This document shows positions 10,131 through 15,764 of a DNA stretch of 15,764 nt, piece after piece. The DNA comes from Pseudomonadota bacterium (GTDB lineage Bacteria; Desulfobacterota; Desulfarculia; Desulfarculales; JAHJDS01). How positions within the stretch are numbered: position 1 is the first letter of the stretch; every line of letters starts with the position of its first letter. The notes beneath the pieces are model-generated. The model ran no database searches and was not told where the DNA came from. It saw nothing but the letters and a program-made list of their open reading frames with translations. The position numbers and the translations under genes are program-made. The stretch is from assembly GCA_018812395.1 (NCBI GenBank), contig JAHJDS010000516.1:1-15764 (forward strand). Reading direction: 5' to 3'.

Positions 10131-10174
10131 GAGCCAAAAAAGAGGGAACCGGACCGACATTGGCCCGGCGACCG
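10131..10174 (-). terminator. Terminator-like hairpin, copy 1 of a tandem pair (minus strand)
   Basis: Read on the minus strand, CCGGGCC (about 10168-10162), a 6-base loop and GGTCCGG form a 7-bp stem with one G-U pair, followed by TTCCCTC and a TTTTTT run (10141-10136). The block 10131-10152 is an exact 22-bp copy of 10218-10239. The stem is weaker than in copy 2, and the stem-to-T-run distance (7 nt) is long. Confidence 0.4.
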
Positions 10175-10217
10175 GAGGCTTGAGGAACCAGGGAGCATCG
10201 ACTGACATCACCGCCAA

Positions 10218-10261
10218 GAGCCAAAAAAGAGGGAACCGGGCCGAAGGTGGCCCGGCTCCCC
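10218..10261 (-). terminator. Rho-independent terminator, copy 2 of a tandem pair (minus strand)
   Basis: Minus strand: GGGA, one mismatch, CCGGGCC, loop ACCTTC, GGCCCGG, mismatch, TCCC, then TC and six T residues (10227-10222). This is a textbook intrinsic terminator oriented leftward. No minus-strand protein gene precedes it, so it either ends an unannotated RNA or blocks antisense transcription into the ClC gene. The plus strand has no T run after the stem, so it is not a good terminator for the ClC gene. Confidence 0.6.
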
Positions 10262-10315
10262 CTGGAGAAAAGAGAAGAAGCTGACGTTTTTTACGGTGAG
10301 CAACTTCCTTGCCAA
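10220..10315 (-). ncRNA. Candidate short minus-strand RNA with C/U-rich 5' part
   Basis: On the minus strand, TTGGCA (10315-10310), 16 bp, TAAAAA (10293-10288) resembles a sigma-70 promoter (five and four of six matches). Transcription near 10281 would give an RNA of about 60 nt that begins with a C/U-rich stretch (CTTCTTCTCTTTTCTCC, 10278-10262) and ends in the strong terminator of copy 2. The C/U-rich part could pair with Shine-Dalgarno-like sequences. This is inferred from layout only; no known RNA family was recognised. Confidence 0.25.
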
Positions 10316-10418
10316 ACCTGAAAACAGCCCGGGCGGTCGCCGTTTTTTTATTGTTTTCAATATGCTGGCAGACAGATCGCTCCCGCGGCCGGGGTGACGG
10401 CCGCCATTTACACGACCG

Positions 10419-10544
10419 CAGGGGTCAACTTATTTTTACCGGCGACCGGGGCCTCCCTCCTGGGGGGAGGTTAAGGGCTCGAATCCGCGACCAAAAGAGG
10501 CGGGTAAAAATTTTTTGACCCGGGTAAAAAATTTTTGACCCCTG
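10419..10544. mobile_element. 126-bp inverted-repeat mini-element (MITE- or REP-like)
   Basis: The left end CAGGGGTCAACTTATTTTTA... (10419-10440) matches the reverse complement of the right end (10523-10544) over 22 bp, with the mismatches confined to the central A/T-rich part. The right end carries two tandem, nearly palindromic 20-bp units, GGGTAAAAATTTTTTGACCC (10502-10521) and GGGTAAAAAATTTTTGACCC (10522-10541). Inside is a perfect hairpin CCTCCC (10452-10457) / GGGAGG (10465-10470). No transposase and no clear target-site duplication are seen. It could be a non-autonomous element, a REP doublet or a protein-binding array. Confidence 0.45.
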
Positions 10545-10660
10545 TCGCCCGATTCACGGTTCGGGAACAGGCCCTGGTCGGTTTTTTGATCCCCGGCCGA
10601 TGACCCGCGGTTCATTGTCTCGTCTGCCGATAAAGACCCATCCGTCGTGGCCGACTGAGG

Positions 10661-10666
10661 TATAAT
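10661..10666 (+). promoter_or_regulatory. Consensus -10 box placing the start of transcription on an ATG
   Basis: A perfect TATAAT lies seven bases before the A of ATG 10674, so transcription would begin on the start codon itself. No good -35 is visible 16-18 bp upstream and no ribosome binding site precedes the ATG. Confidence 0.45.
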
Positions 10667-10673
10667 GCCGGCC

Positions 10674-11855
10674 ATGATTGATCGTTATTGGCTCAAGGCC
10701 GGCTGGCTGATCGACGGCGCCGGGACACCGGCCCAATCGAACGTCCTGGTGGAGATACGAGAGGGTGTGATCGTCGGGCTGGCCGACGGGGCGGGGGGCG
10801 AACGGCCCGACCCGGGGCTCGATTTTTCAGAGTCCACTCTCACCCCGGCCCTGGTGGACGCCCACGTCCATCTGTTCATGTCGCCCATTGCGGACGAGGC
10901 CGCGCGGCGCCGGCAGTTGTCGGCCCGATACGACGACCTGAAACCGGTGATGACCAGGCACGCCCGCGACCTGATCCGCGCCGGCGTCCTGGCCGTGCGC
11001 GACGGCGGCGACTACGGGGGTTTTTCGCTCAGGCTGCGTGACGAGTTCGGCCCCGGGTATCCCCTGACCGTTCGGGCGCCCGGCCGGGCCTGGCACGCCC
11101 GGGGGCGTTACGGGAAACTCATCGGCCGGGCGGTGGGCGGGGCCGACCTGGCCGGGGCCGTGGCCGACGAGGCGGCCCGAATCGACCACGTCAAGGTGGT
11201 CAACTCCGGCCTGAACAGCCTGACCCGGTTCGGCCGGCCGACCGCCCCCCAATTCGAGACCTCCGATCTGGCCCGGGCCGTTCAGGCCGCCGCCCGCCGC
11301 GGACTCAAGACCATGGTCCACGCCAACGGCGCCGAGCCGGTCCGGCGGGCGGTCGTGGCCGGCGGCCACTCCATCGAGCACGGCTTCTTCATGGGTTCTG
11401 AGTTGCTGTCCCTGATGCGGGACCGGGGGTGCGTCTGGGTCCCCACGACGGTGACCATGAAGGGCTACGCCGAGACCCTGCCGCCCGGCGACCCCCGGGC
11501 CGATGTCGCCCGCCGCAATTTGGAGCATCAAATCGAGCAGGTGTCCCGGGCCCGGAGCCTGGGCGTCCAGGTGGCCTGCGGCACTGACGCCGGCACCCTG
11601 GGCGTGGCCCACGGCCCGTCGATTTTCGAGGAGATGTCGTTGCTGCTGGCCGCCGGCTTTTCGCTGGAAGAGGCCGTGGCCGCGGCCAGCGTGGCCGGCG
11701 CCGAGTTGTTGGGCGTCGAGGACCACCTGGGGCCACTCGCCCCCGGCCGGCCGGCGACCTGGCTGGTTTTTGACCAGACGCCGGTCGAAATGGCCCGGGC
11801 GTTACGCCCGCCGAGCCAGGTCTTTGTCAACGGCGCCCCGGTCCAGGAGGAGTGA
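10674..11855 (+). CDS. Metal-dependent amidohydrolase (imidazolonepropionase/prolidase-like)
   Basis: A 393-residue amidohydrolase-superfamily enzyme, a TIM-barrel metal hydrolase of the subgroup that holds Xaa-Pro dipeptidases and imidazolonepropionase-like proteins. Metal ligands are all visible: DAHVH (His64, His66) at the end of strand 1, Lys174 in HVKVVNSG (the probable carboxylated bridge), His216 in MVHANG, His236 in IEHG, and the catalytic Asp305 in GTDAG. The N- and C-terminal parts form the usual beta-sandwich, ending LAPGRPATWLVFD...VFVNG. The substrate cannot be named; dipeptides or cyclic amides are typical. No signal peptide, so cytoplasmic. Two ATGs exist, 10665 and 10674; I prefer 10674 because 10665 lies inside a perfect TATAAT box. 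The 3' end overlaps the convergent membrane-protein gene by 54 bp. Confidence 0.88.
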   Translation: MIDRYWLKAGWLIDGAGTPAQSNVLVEIREGVIVGLADGAGGERPDPGLDFSESTLTPALVDAHVHLFMSPIADEAARRRQLSARYDDLKPVMTRHARDLIRAGVLAVRDGGDYGGFSLRLRDEFGPGYPLTVRAPGRAWHARGRYGKLIGRAVGGADLAGAVADEAARIDHVKVVNSGLNSLTRFGRPTAPQFETSDLARAVQAAARRGLKTMVHANGAEPVRRAVVAGGHSIEHGFFMGSELLSLMRDRGCVWVPTTVTMKGYAETLPPGDPRADVARRNLEHQIEQVSRARSLGVQVACGTDAGTLGVAHGPSIFEEMSLLLAAGFSLEEAVAAASVAGAELLGVEDHLGPLAPGRPATWLVFDQTPVEMARALRPPSQVFVNGAPVQEE

Positions 11856-12332
11856 GGTCGGGGCCGGGCGCCGCGGCTGGCCGATTTCCGGTTTGACCCG
11901 GAGTCGGACCGGGACCACGCTCATGAGCAGCAGAATGACCAGAACCACGCTCAGAATCATGGCCCACAACGCCCAGGCGCCCTGGACCCGGGCCAGGCCC
12001 GGCTCGAGGTTCGACCGGGAAGAATCGTGGGGCGCGCCGGGCCTCCTGAATCTCAGGATCAGACTTGTCCCCAAGAGCAATCCCAGCCCGACCAAGACCA
12101 CGCCGCCGATCAGATAGGCGGCCCACGAAACCGGCATCCGCCACACCTGGCCAAAGCCCGACGTGGCGTCGACGATGACCAATACTCCCCAACCCAGGCC
12201 GGCCAGGCCCAGCCAGGGGACCCATCTGTCCATGATCGCCCGCCCCCGGGGCTTTTTGGGCAAAACGATGTTGGGTATGATCAACAGGCCCAGGACGAAC
12301 ATCAGGGCGGCGGTGATCAGGCCCATAATCAT
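11802..12332 (-). CDS. Four-helix membrane protein of unknown function
   Basis: I do not recognise a family. The 176-residue product has hydrophobic segments near 4-24, 38-57, 69-93 and 120-142, with basic stretches after the first (KKPRGR) and third (RFRRP) and a polar basic C-terminal tail of about 35 residues. ATG 12332 is preceded by GAAGG about nine bases upstream; ATG 12326, two codons on, is a less well-spaced alternative. A promoter of the same type as at 6868-6896 lies about 40 bp upstream. The last 54 bp overlap the convergent amidohydrolase coding region, so the tail sequence is partly constrained by that gene. Confidence 0.7.
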   Translation of the reverse strand: MIMGLITAALMFVLGLLIIPNIVLPKKPRGRAIMDRWVPWLGLAGLGWGVLVIVDATSGFGQVWRMPVSWAAYLIGGVVLVGLGLLLGTSLILRFRRPGAPHDSSRSNLEPGLARVQGAWALWAMILSVVLVILLLMSVVPVRLRVKPEIGQPRRPAPTSLLLDRGAVDKDLARRA

Positions 12333-12371
12333 GGGGCGAAATCCTTCTTTTGGTCTACAAAAAACGAACCA

Positions 12372-12400
12372 ATGGTAGCACCGTCGAGCCGGCGGGGCAA
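12372..12400 (-). promoter_or_regulatory. Promoter of the four-helix membrane protein gene
   Basis: Minus strand: TTGCCC (12400-12395), 17 bp, TACCAT (12377-12372) preceded by TGC. Both hexamers, the spacing and the TGC are identical to the promoter at 6868-6896. Transcription would start near 12365, about 33 nt before ATG 12332. Confidence 0.55.
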
Positions 12401-12520
12401 GGGTCGCCACGGATTTTCATGGCCGTTGACCAGGGCAGGTGTTAAGGTCAGGCCGGCGAATTTAGCAAGGGTATGCTTGAGCGGGCCTCAGGCTCGGAGG
12501 TCGTCAGAAACGGCGGGGCG

Positions 12521-12694
12521 ATGCCGACTTTTGTCTTACCCGATAAGTGCGACGGATGCCAAGAATGCCTCGAGGCCTGCGGCCTGGCGGCGATCAGGAT
12601 CGAAGACGGCGTGGCCGTGATCGACCCTGAAGTCTGCCGCGACTGCGAGGCCTGCCTCGAGGCCTGCCCCCGGGAGGCGATCGTTCAGACGTGA
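12521..12694 (+). CDS. Small 2[4Fe-4S] ferredoxin
   Basis: A 57-residue bacterial-type ferredoxin carrying two [4Fe-4S] clusters, a cytoplasmic low-potential electron carrier. Cluster motifs: Cys10, Cys13, Cys16, Cys20 (CxxCxxCxxxC, with Gly rather than the usual Pro after the fourth) and Cys39, Cys42, Cys45, Cys49 followed by Pro50. The two halves show the expected internal duplication. The N-terminus MPTFVLPDKCDGC resembles that of the AprB subunit of APS reductase in sulfate reducers, but the protein is far too short to be AprB. ATG 12521 is chosen from family length; an in-frame ATG at 12473 would add 16 residues without family character. The ribosome binding site is poor. The stop overlaps the next start by 4 bp (GTGA), implying translational coupling. 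Electron partner unknown. Confidence 0.88.
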   Translation: MPTFVLPDKCDGCQECLEACGLAAIRIEDGVAVIDPEVCRDCEACLEACPREAIVQT

Positions 12695-13131
12695 ACTGGG
12701 ACCTGCTGATAAGACTCGGCCTGGCCCATTTCCTGGCCGACGTGGTCATCAACCCGCGGGCCCTGGCCCGACGCAAGCGGGGCGGCACGGTCTATGCCCG
12801 TTCGCTGGCCCTGGCCCTTCACGCCGGGCTGAACGGCCTGGCCGCCCTGTTGTTCGTCTTCGACTTTTCGCGCCGCGGCTGGCTGATCGCCGGGATCACG
12901 TTCGTCACCCATATTCTGATCGACGCCGCCCGCCGTCAGGTGTCCAAGCGGCTCATTCCCGGCGCGGCGGAGGACGTGTCCAAGCTACGGGCCCTCAAGA
13001 TTTTGGTCGATCCCCAGAGCGCCCCGGCCGAGTCGTGGTGGGAGCGAAACGCCCGGACCTGGGCGGCCCTGGCCCTGGCCGACCAGGGGGCCCACGGGGT
13101 GGTGATGCTGACCCTGTCCTTTTGTTTTTAG
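12691..13131 (+). CDS. DUF3307-like membrane protein
   Basis: A 146-residue protein with the pattern of DUF3307 membrane proteins: an N-terminal HFLAD (His13, Asp17), LHAGLNG (His44), THILID (His74, Asp78) and a C-terminal ADQGAH (Asp131, His135), with hydrophobic segments near 5-20, 38-57, 63-80 and 124-143. The conserved His/Asp pairs within or next to membrane helices suggest a metal site or proton path, but no function is established that I can name. The start is GTG 12691, overlapping the ferredoxin stop codon in GTGA, so it is probably translated by coupling. No terminator is seen before the next gene. Confidence 0.72.
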   Translation: MNWDLLIRLGLAHFLADVVINPRALARRKRGGTVYARSLALALHAGLNGLAALLFVFDFSRRGWLIAGITFVTHILIDAARRQVSKRLIPGAAEDVSKLRALKILVDPQSAPAESWWERNARTWAALALADQGAHGVVMLTLSFCF

Positions 13132-13180
13132 GGGACCTCTTGGCCGCTTGGACCAAAAAACCGCACGCCGACCCGAGTTA

Positions 13181-13189
13181 TGCTATCCT
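13181..13189 (+). promoter_or_regulatory. Extended -10 element upstream of a small membrane protein gene
   Basis: TGC followed by TATCCT (13184-13189) matches the extended -10 pattern of the promoters at 6868-6896 and 12372-12400. No good -35 lies 17 bp upstream. Transcription near 13196 would give a leader of about 39 nt. Confidence 0.35.
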
Positions 13190-13234
13190 GGCGGCCGATC
13201 GGCACTCGGTTTTGCCGGACACGAGGTGTAAAAA

Positions 13235-13696
13235 ATGACCCCCGCCACCACCAAGACATCGGGCCTGGTCGTCGCCTGCGCGGTGATCGGCATTTTGCTG
13301 GGCGTGGTCGGCATCACCATCTCCTGCTTCTCCTTTGGCACCAATTTCTCGACGGCCGTCAAATGTCAGACCCCGGCGCCGCGACCGTCGGCCGAGTCTC
13401 CGGGCGTCTCATCCCACGACCTGATGACTCCCTTGAAAAAAACGATGACCCTGTGGTTCGCCCTGGGATATTTGTGTTCCGTCCTGATCCTGGCCGGGGG
13501 AATCGGGATGCTGGTGCGGAAAAAGTGGGGCTGGTGGGTTTCTTTGGGCGGGTACCCGGTGGGCGGCGCGGCCCTGGTGGCGATGATGATCATGACCCGG
13601 ATATTACCGCCGGTGCTGGTCCTGGACCTGATCATCACCATCGGCATGATCGCCTGGCTGCTGGCCATCCGTGGCCGGGCCCTGGGACGCCGATAG
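13235..13696 (+). CDS. Small four-helix membrane protein of unknown function
   Basis: A 153-residue protein with hydrophobic segments near 10-32, 70-93, 101-122 and 124-146. The loop between helices 1 and 2 (33-69) is rich in Pro and Ser and holds Cys44; Cys31 lies near the end of helix 1, so a disulfide is possible if this loop is outside. Charged KK/RKK stretches sit near 68 and 95. I do not recognise a family. ATG 13235 has GAGGTG (13223-13228) six bases upstream. It resembles the minus-strand four-helix protein at 11802-12332 only in topology, not in sequence. Confidence 0.68.
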   Translation: MTPATTKTSGLVVACAVIGILLGVVGITISCFSFGTNFSTAVKCQTPAPRPSAESPGVSSHDLMTPLKKTMTLWFALGYLCSVLILAGGIGMLVRKKWGWWVSLGGYPVGGAALVAMMIMTRILPPVLVLDLIITIGMIAWLLAIRGRALGRR

Positions 13697-13764
13697 AATT
13701 GGGGACGATCGCCGGTTTTGTTTCCCAAATGATTGGATTGGAACGGTCGGTCGCGGCCCCGGTT

Positions 13765-13803
13765 GATTACCCGTGGTCAGGTATTAGACCGCGCGAGGTA
13801 ATC
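13765..13803. repeat. 39-bp hairpin upstream of the acyltransferase gene
   Basis: GATTACC (13765-13771) pairs with GGTAATC (13797-13803), and directly inside CGTGGTC (13772-13778) pairs with GACCGCG (13787-13793) with one G-T pair, around an 8-base loop; a 3-base bulge lies on the right side. There is no T run on the plus strand. It could be an RNA structure in the transcript of the preceding or following gene, or an operator. Confidence 0.4.
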
Positions 13804-13850
13804 CCAAAACCCTTGGTCTGAAGGGAGCGCGGTGAGAACCGAGCGATCAC

Positions 13851-14931
13851 ATGGGTTCTAGACGGGAATTAGTCTGGGTGGAGGCGACGCGGACCCTGGC
13901 CATGGCCGCGGTCGTCCTGGGCCACGTGAACAATTTCTGGTACTTTTCGGCCGGGATCGAGGCCTGGTGGAGCGTCGTGATCTCGGTGGCCATCCGGTGC
14001 GTGGTCCCGGCCTTTTTCATGATCTCCGGCTTTTTGCTGGGCCGGGGCCTGGGCTCGCCCGGACGAACGGGCGGGGGTTTCGGGTGGTGGCGGCGCAAGC
14101 TGGACGTCCTGGTCGTCCCGTTTCTGGCCTGGAACGTGATCTACATGGTCTGGTTCGGGGTGTTTCAGGGGCGGCCCGTGTGGTCCGGCCTGACCCTCTG
14201 GAACCTGGCCACGGGTTATGACCACCTCTACTTCGTCTTTGTCCTGCTCCAGTTCTTCGGGCTGTGGGCCCTGGTGCGGGATCATCTGAACGAGCGCCGG
14301 CTGCGGATGCTGTTGATCTGGTCGGCGATCCTGTCCGGTCTGTTCTATCTCGTATCGGACGCGCTGCTGTGGCTGACCGGCCCGGACGGTCATTTTTTCG
14401 AATGGACGTTCGGCAAGGTCTTTGTCGGCTGGGGGCTGTTCTTCTGGTGGGGGGCCTGGCTGGGTCATCGGCCCGAAATTTTGGGCCAACTGGGCGAACG
14501 GCTGGGGGGCCCTGGGGCTGGTGACGTTGTTGGCCCTGGCCGCCTATCTGGTCGAGAATTGGTGGCAACTCAAAACGTTCGGCCACAGCTCCCGGGAATT
14601 CTTCCTGCTCACCGGGCTGCCGTTCCACTTTTTTGGAGCCACCTTCCTGCTGGCCTGGCTCCAGGGACTCGACCGGACCAAGGCGGGGCAACGGGTGGTG
14701 GCCGGGCTGGCCCCGGCCGGGGTGGACACCTTTGGCATCTACTTGTGTCACCTGGCGGTCCTGGTCGGTCTGGCCGCGGCCTGGGGGGCGATGGGCCTGC
14801 CCGGCGCGGCCTGGTTGAAGCTGCCGGTCTTTGTGGTGGTGACCTGGCTGGTGAGTCAGGGCCTGGTGCGGGTCTGCCGGCTTCCCGGTCTGGGGTTGCT
14901 GAATTGGGTGCTGTTCGGCACCAGGCGCTGA
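13851..14931 (+). pseudogene. Acyltransferase 3 family membrane protein, broken by a one-base frameshift
   Basis: Membrane acyltransferase of the acyltransferase-3 family, which moves acetyl or other acyl groups onto extracellular glycans or lipids. The N-terminal half (bases 13851-14503) has the family's first-helix pattern VEATRTLAMAAVVLGHVNNF with its His, FFMISGFLLGR and several membrane helices. The C-terminal half continues in the next frame from about 14510 (LGLVTLLALAAYLVENWW ... DTFGIYLCHLAVL) to the TGA at 14929-14931. Removing one G from the six-G run at 14504-14509 restores one frame of about 359 residues, the usual family length, reading GERLGALGLVT across the joint. As given, the first frame runs on as unrelated residues to 15050. 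A sequencing or assembly error in a homopolymer, a recent mutation, and slippage or phase variation are all possible. ATG 13851 is the only start left before an in-frame stop at 13833; its ribosome binding site is weak. Confidence 0.8.
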
Positions 14932-14952
14932 GGTTGGGCCGGGCCCGAGGAC

Positions 14953-15549
14953 TCATCTGGCTTTTTTCGGCCGGAACTTGGCGGCCAGTCGTTTGGCCTC
15001 GGCGATCTGGGCCGGGGTCATCCGCCTGGCCAAAATGGGCCCGACCCTGATTGCCTTAGGGTGTCCTTGACCCGCCGCCAGGAGGATCCACTTGTACGCC
15101 CTGACGTAGTCTCGGGGTACGCCTTCGCCCTTTAAATAGCACACGCCGAGGTTGAACTGGGCCTTGGCGTGCCCCTGCGCGGCGGCCCGGCGCCACCACT
15201 TCACCGCCTGGGCGTAACTCCGGGGTACGCCCTGGCCCGTGTCATAGCACACGCCCAGGTTGTACTGGGCCTTGGCAACCCCCTGCTCGGCGGCCTGGCG
15301 GTACCACTTCACCGCTTCAGCGTAACTCCGGGGAACACCCAGGCCTCTGACGTACATGTAACCCAATTGGGCCTGGGCTTTGGCCAGGCCCTGAAGGGCA
15401 AGCTTGCGGATTATCCGCGCTGAGGTGGCGTAGTCGCCGCGTTTGTATGCCGCCTCGGCCGCCTTCCAATCATCAGACGCCAGGGCCGCGCCGGCGGTGA
15501 TTAAAAGCGCCAGGCAGATTGCCAAGGGTAGCGCAAGATAACGACGCAT
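14953..15549 (-). CDS. Secreted Sel1-repeat (TPR-like) protein
   Basis: A 198-residue protein with a signal peptide (basic MRR, hydrophobic core to about residue 20, likely cleavage after Ala-Leu-Ala at 24), so probably periplasmic. After a TPR-like start (25-55) come three Sel1 repeats of about 36 residues at 56-91, 92-127 and 128-163, each with the pattern AKAQ..LG..Y..G.GVPR.Y..A..W...AA.QG. The tail is basic (KFRPKKAR). Sel1 proteins act as protein-binding scaffolds; the partner is unknown. The repeats are alike also at the DNA level (for example CGTAACTCCGGGG recurs), suggesting recent duplication or gene conversion. ATG 15549 has GGGGGAG about four bases upstream. The gene converges on the acyltransferase with only 21 bp between stops and no clear terminator. 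Confidence 0.9.
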   Translation of the reverse strand: MRRYLALPLAICLALLITAGAALASDDWKAAEAAYKRGDYATSARIIRKLALQGLAKAQAQLGYMYVRGLGVPRSYAEAVKWYRQAAEQGVAKAQYNLGVCYDTGQGVPRSYAQAVKWWRRAAAQGHAKAQFNLGVCYLKGEGVPRDYVRAYKWILLAAGQGHPKAIRVGPILARRMTPAQIAEAKRLAAKFRPKKAR

Positions 15550-15579
15550 GATCTCCCCCCGTGATTGTGGTCATCTCAT

Positions 15580-15588
15580 ATTACACCA
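15580..15588 (-). promoter_or_regulatory. Extended -10 element of the Sel1-repeat gene
   Basis: Minus strand: TGG then TGTAAT (15585-15580), five of six matches to the -10 consensus with an upstream TG. No good -35 was seen. Transcription near 15573 would give a leader of about 24 nt. Confidence 0.35.
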
Positions 15589-15764
15589 CCTGCCCGGCAA
15601 TATGTGCTTAAGGCCGAGCGCTCTGGTATTCTTTTCACCGGCTTCTTCGGGGCCGACAGGAGCTTATGCCGGTGCATTCTACATAAGGTATGCCAGCCTA
15701 TTTCCTGAGTATGGCCATAATCCATTGAAACTTAATGAGAGCGTTGCAAAATAGTTTCCCGATG
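15589..15764. other. Gene-free right edge
   Basis: No supported gene or RNA. The open frame across 15548-15754 has no family character and no ribosome binding site. The last 70 bp are clearly richer in A/T than the rest of the window and may belong to the control region of a gene beyond the edge. Confidence 0.4.

Larger units (their letters stand above)
10095..10664. other. 570-bp gene-free island
   Basis: No open frame here has protein-family character. The content, left to right, is the tandem terminator-like hairpins (10131-10261), a possible small RNA promoter, a weak GC hairpin followed by seven T residues (10335-10350, possible ClC transcript terminator on the plus strand), an inverted-repeat mini-element (10419-10544) and then about 115 bp leading to the amidohydrolase. 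Runs of A and T here are far longer than in the surrounding genes. Confidence 0.6.

Noticed and set aside
10468..10495. tRNA-like T-loop text (GGCTCGAATCC)
   Set aside because: The flanking bases do not form a T stem, and no anticodon arm, D arm or acceptor stem can be found on either strand.
10309..10518. Open frame of 69 codons in the gene-free island
   Set aside because: Crosses the inverted-repeat element and a T run, with no family character and no ribosome binding site.
12521..12694. AprB, APS reductase beta subunit
   Set aside because: The first 13 residues are similar, but the protein is 57 residues with regular CxxCxxCxxxC motifs and lacks the insertion and tail of AprB; no aprA is adjacent.
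14932..14975. Bidirectional terminator between the acyltransferase and Sel1 genes
   Set aside because: GGGC/GCCC gives only a 4-bp stem, and the T run at 14961-14967 lies inside Sel1 coding sequence and too far from the stem.
15548..15754. Open frame of 68 codons at the right edge
   Set aside because: No ribosome binding site or family features, and it starts inside the leader of the Sel1 gene on the opposite strand.
15715..15764. GTTTCAAT-like text on the minus strand suggesting a CRISPR repeat
   Set aside because: Only one copy is present and no second repeat or spacer lies in the window.

Overview
The window is a GC-rich stretch of bacterial chromosome with dense coding and nothing that marks it as phage or plasmid. 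Gene content and style suggest a member of the Desulfobacterota (former Deltaproteobacteria). The pointers are a PAS-rich response regulator ending in a Cys/His module of a kind I associate with such genomes, a small 2[4Fe-4S] ferredoxin whose first residues resemble those of AprB, and a ClC protein of the CBS-tailed type. That placement is inference; there is no rRNA or other decisive marker in view.

Layout. From the left: the 3' nine-tenths of uvrA (+), its beginning cut off by the window edge; a small membrane methyltransferase of the isoprenylcysteine carboxyl methyltransferase type (+); a large receiver-PAS-PAS-PAS protein with a C-terminal CxxC...CxxC module (-); a structured 368-bp intergenic region; a divergent pair of membrane-anchored SGNH/GDSL hydrolases (- and +) sharing a 154-bp back-to-back promoter region; and a ClC-family anion transporter with two CBS domains (+). 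Next comes a 570-bp non-coding island holding duplicated terminator-like hairpins and a small inverted-repeat element. It is followed by a probably leaderless metal-dependent amidohydrolase (+), a four-helix membrane protein (-, overlapping the amidohydrolase tail), a ferredoxin and a DUF3307-like membrane protein overlapping by 4 bp (+), a second four-helix membrane protein (+), an acyltransferase-3 gene broken by a single-base frameshift in a G tract (+), and a secreted Sel1-repeat protein (-). The last 215 bp hold no gene I can support.

How the genes relate. Most are single-gene units in alternating orientation, so the window is not one pathway. The clearest coupled unit is ferredoxin-DUF3307. 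The SGNH pair and the acyltransferase-3 protein are of types that often modify cell-surface glycans, but they are not adjacent to one another. Two promoters far apart share the same architecture, TTGCCC, 17 bp, TACCAT with an upstream TGC, and two or three others carry related extended -10 elements, which gives a usable promoter model for this genome.

The strongest candidates for something new are: the 10.1-10.55 kb non-coding island (tandem minus-strand terminators, a possible short C/U-rich minus-strand RNA, and an inverted-repeat mini-element); the receiver-PAS protein with no kinase and an uncharacterised Cys/His end; and a ClC protein that keeps the gating glutamate but lacks the internal proton glutamate and the central serine.
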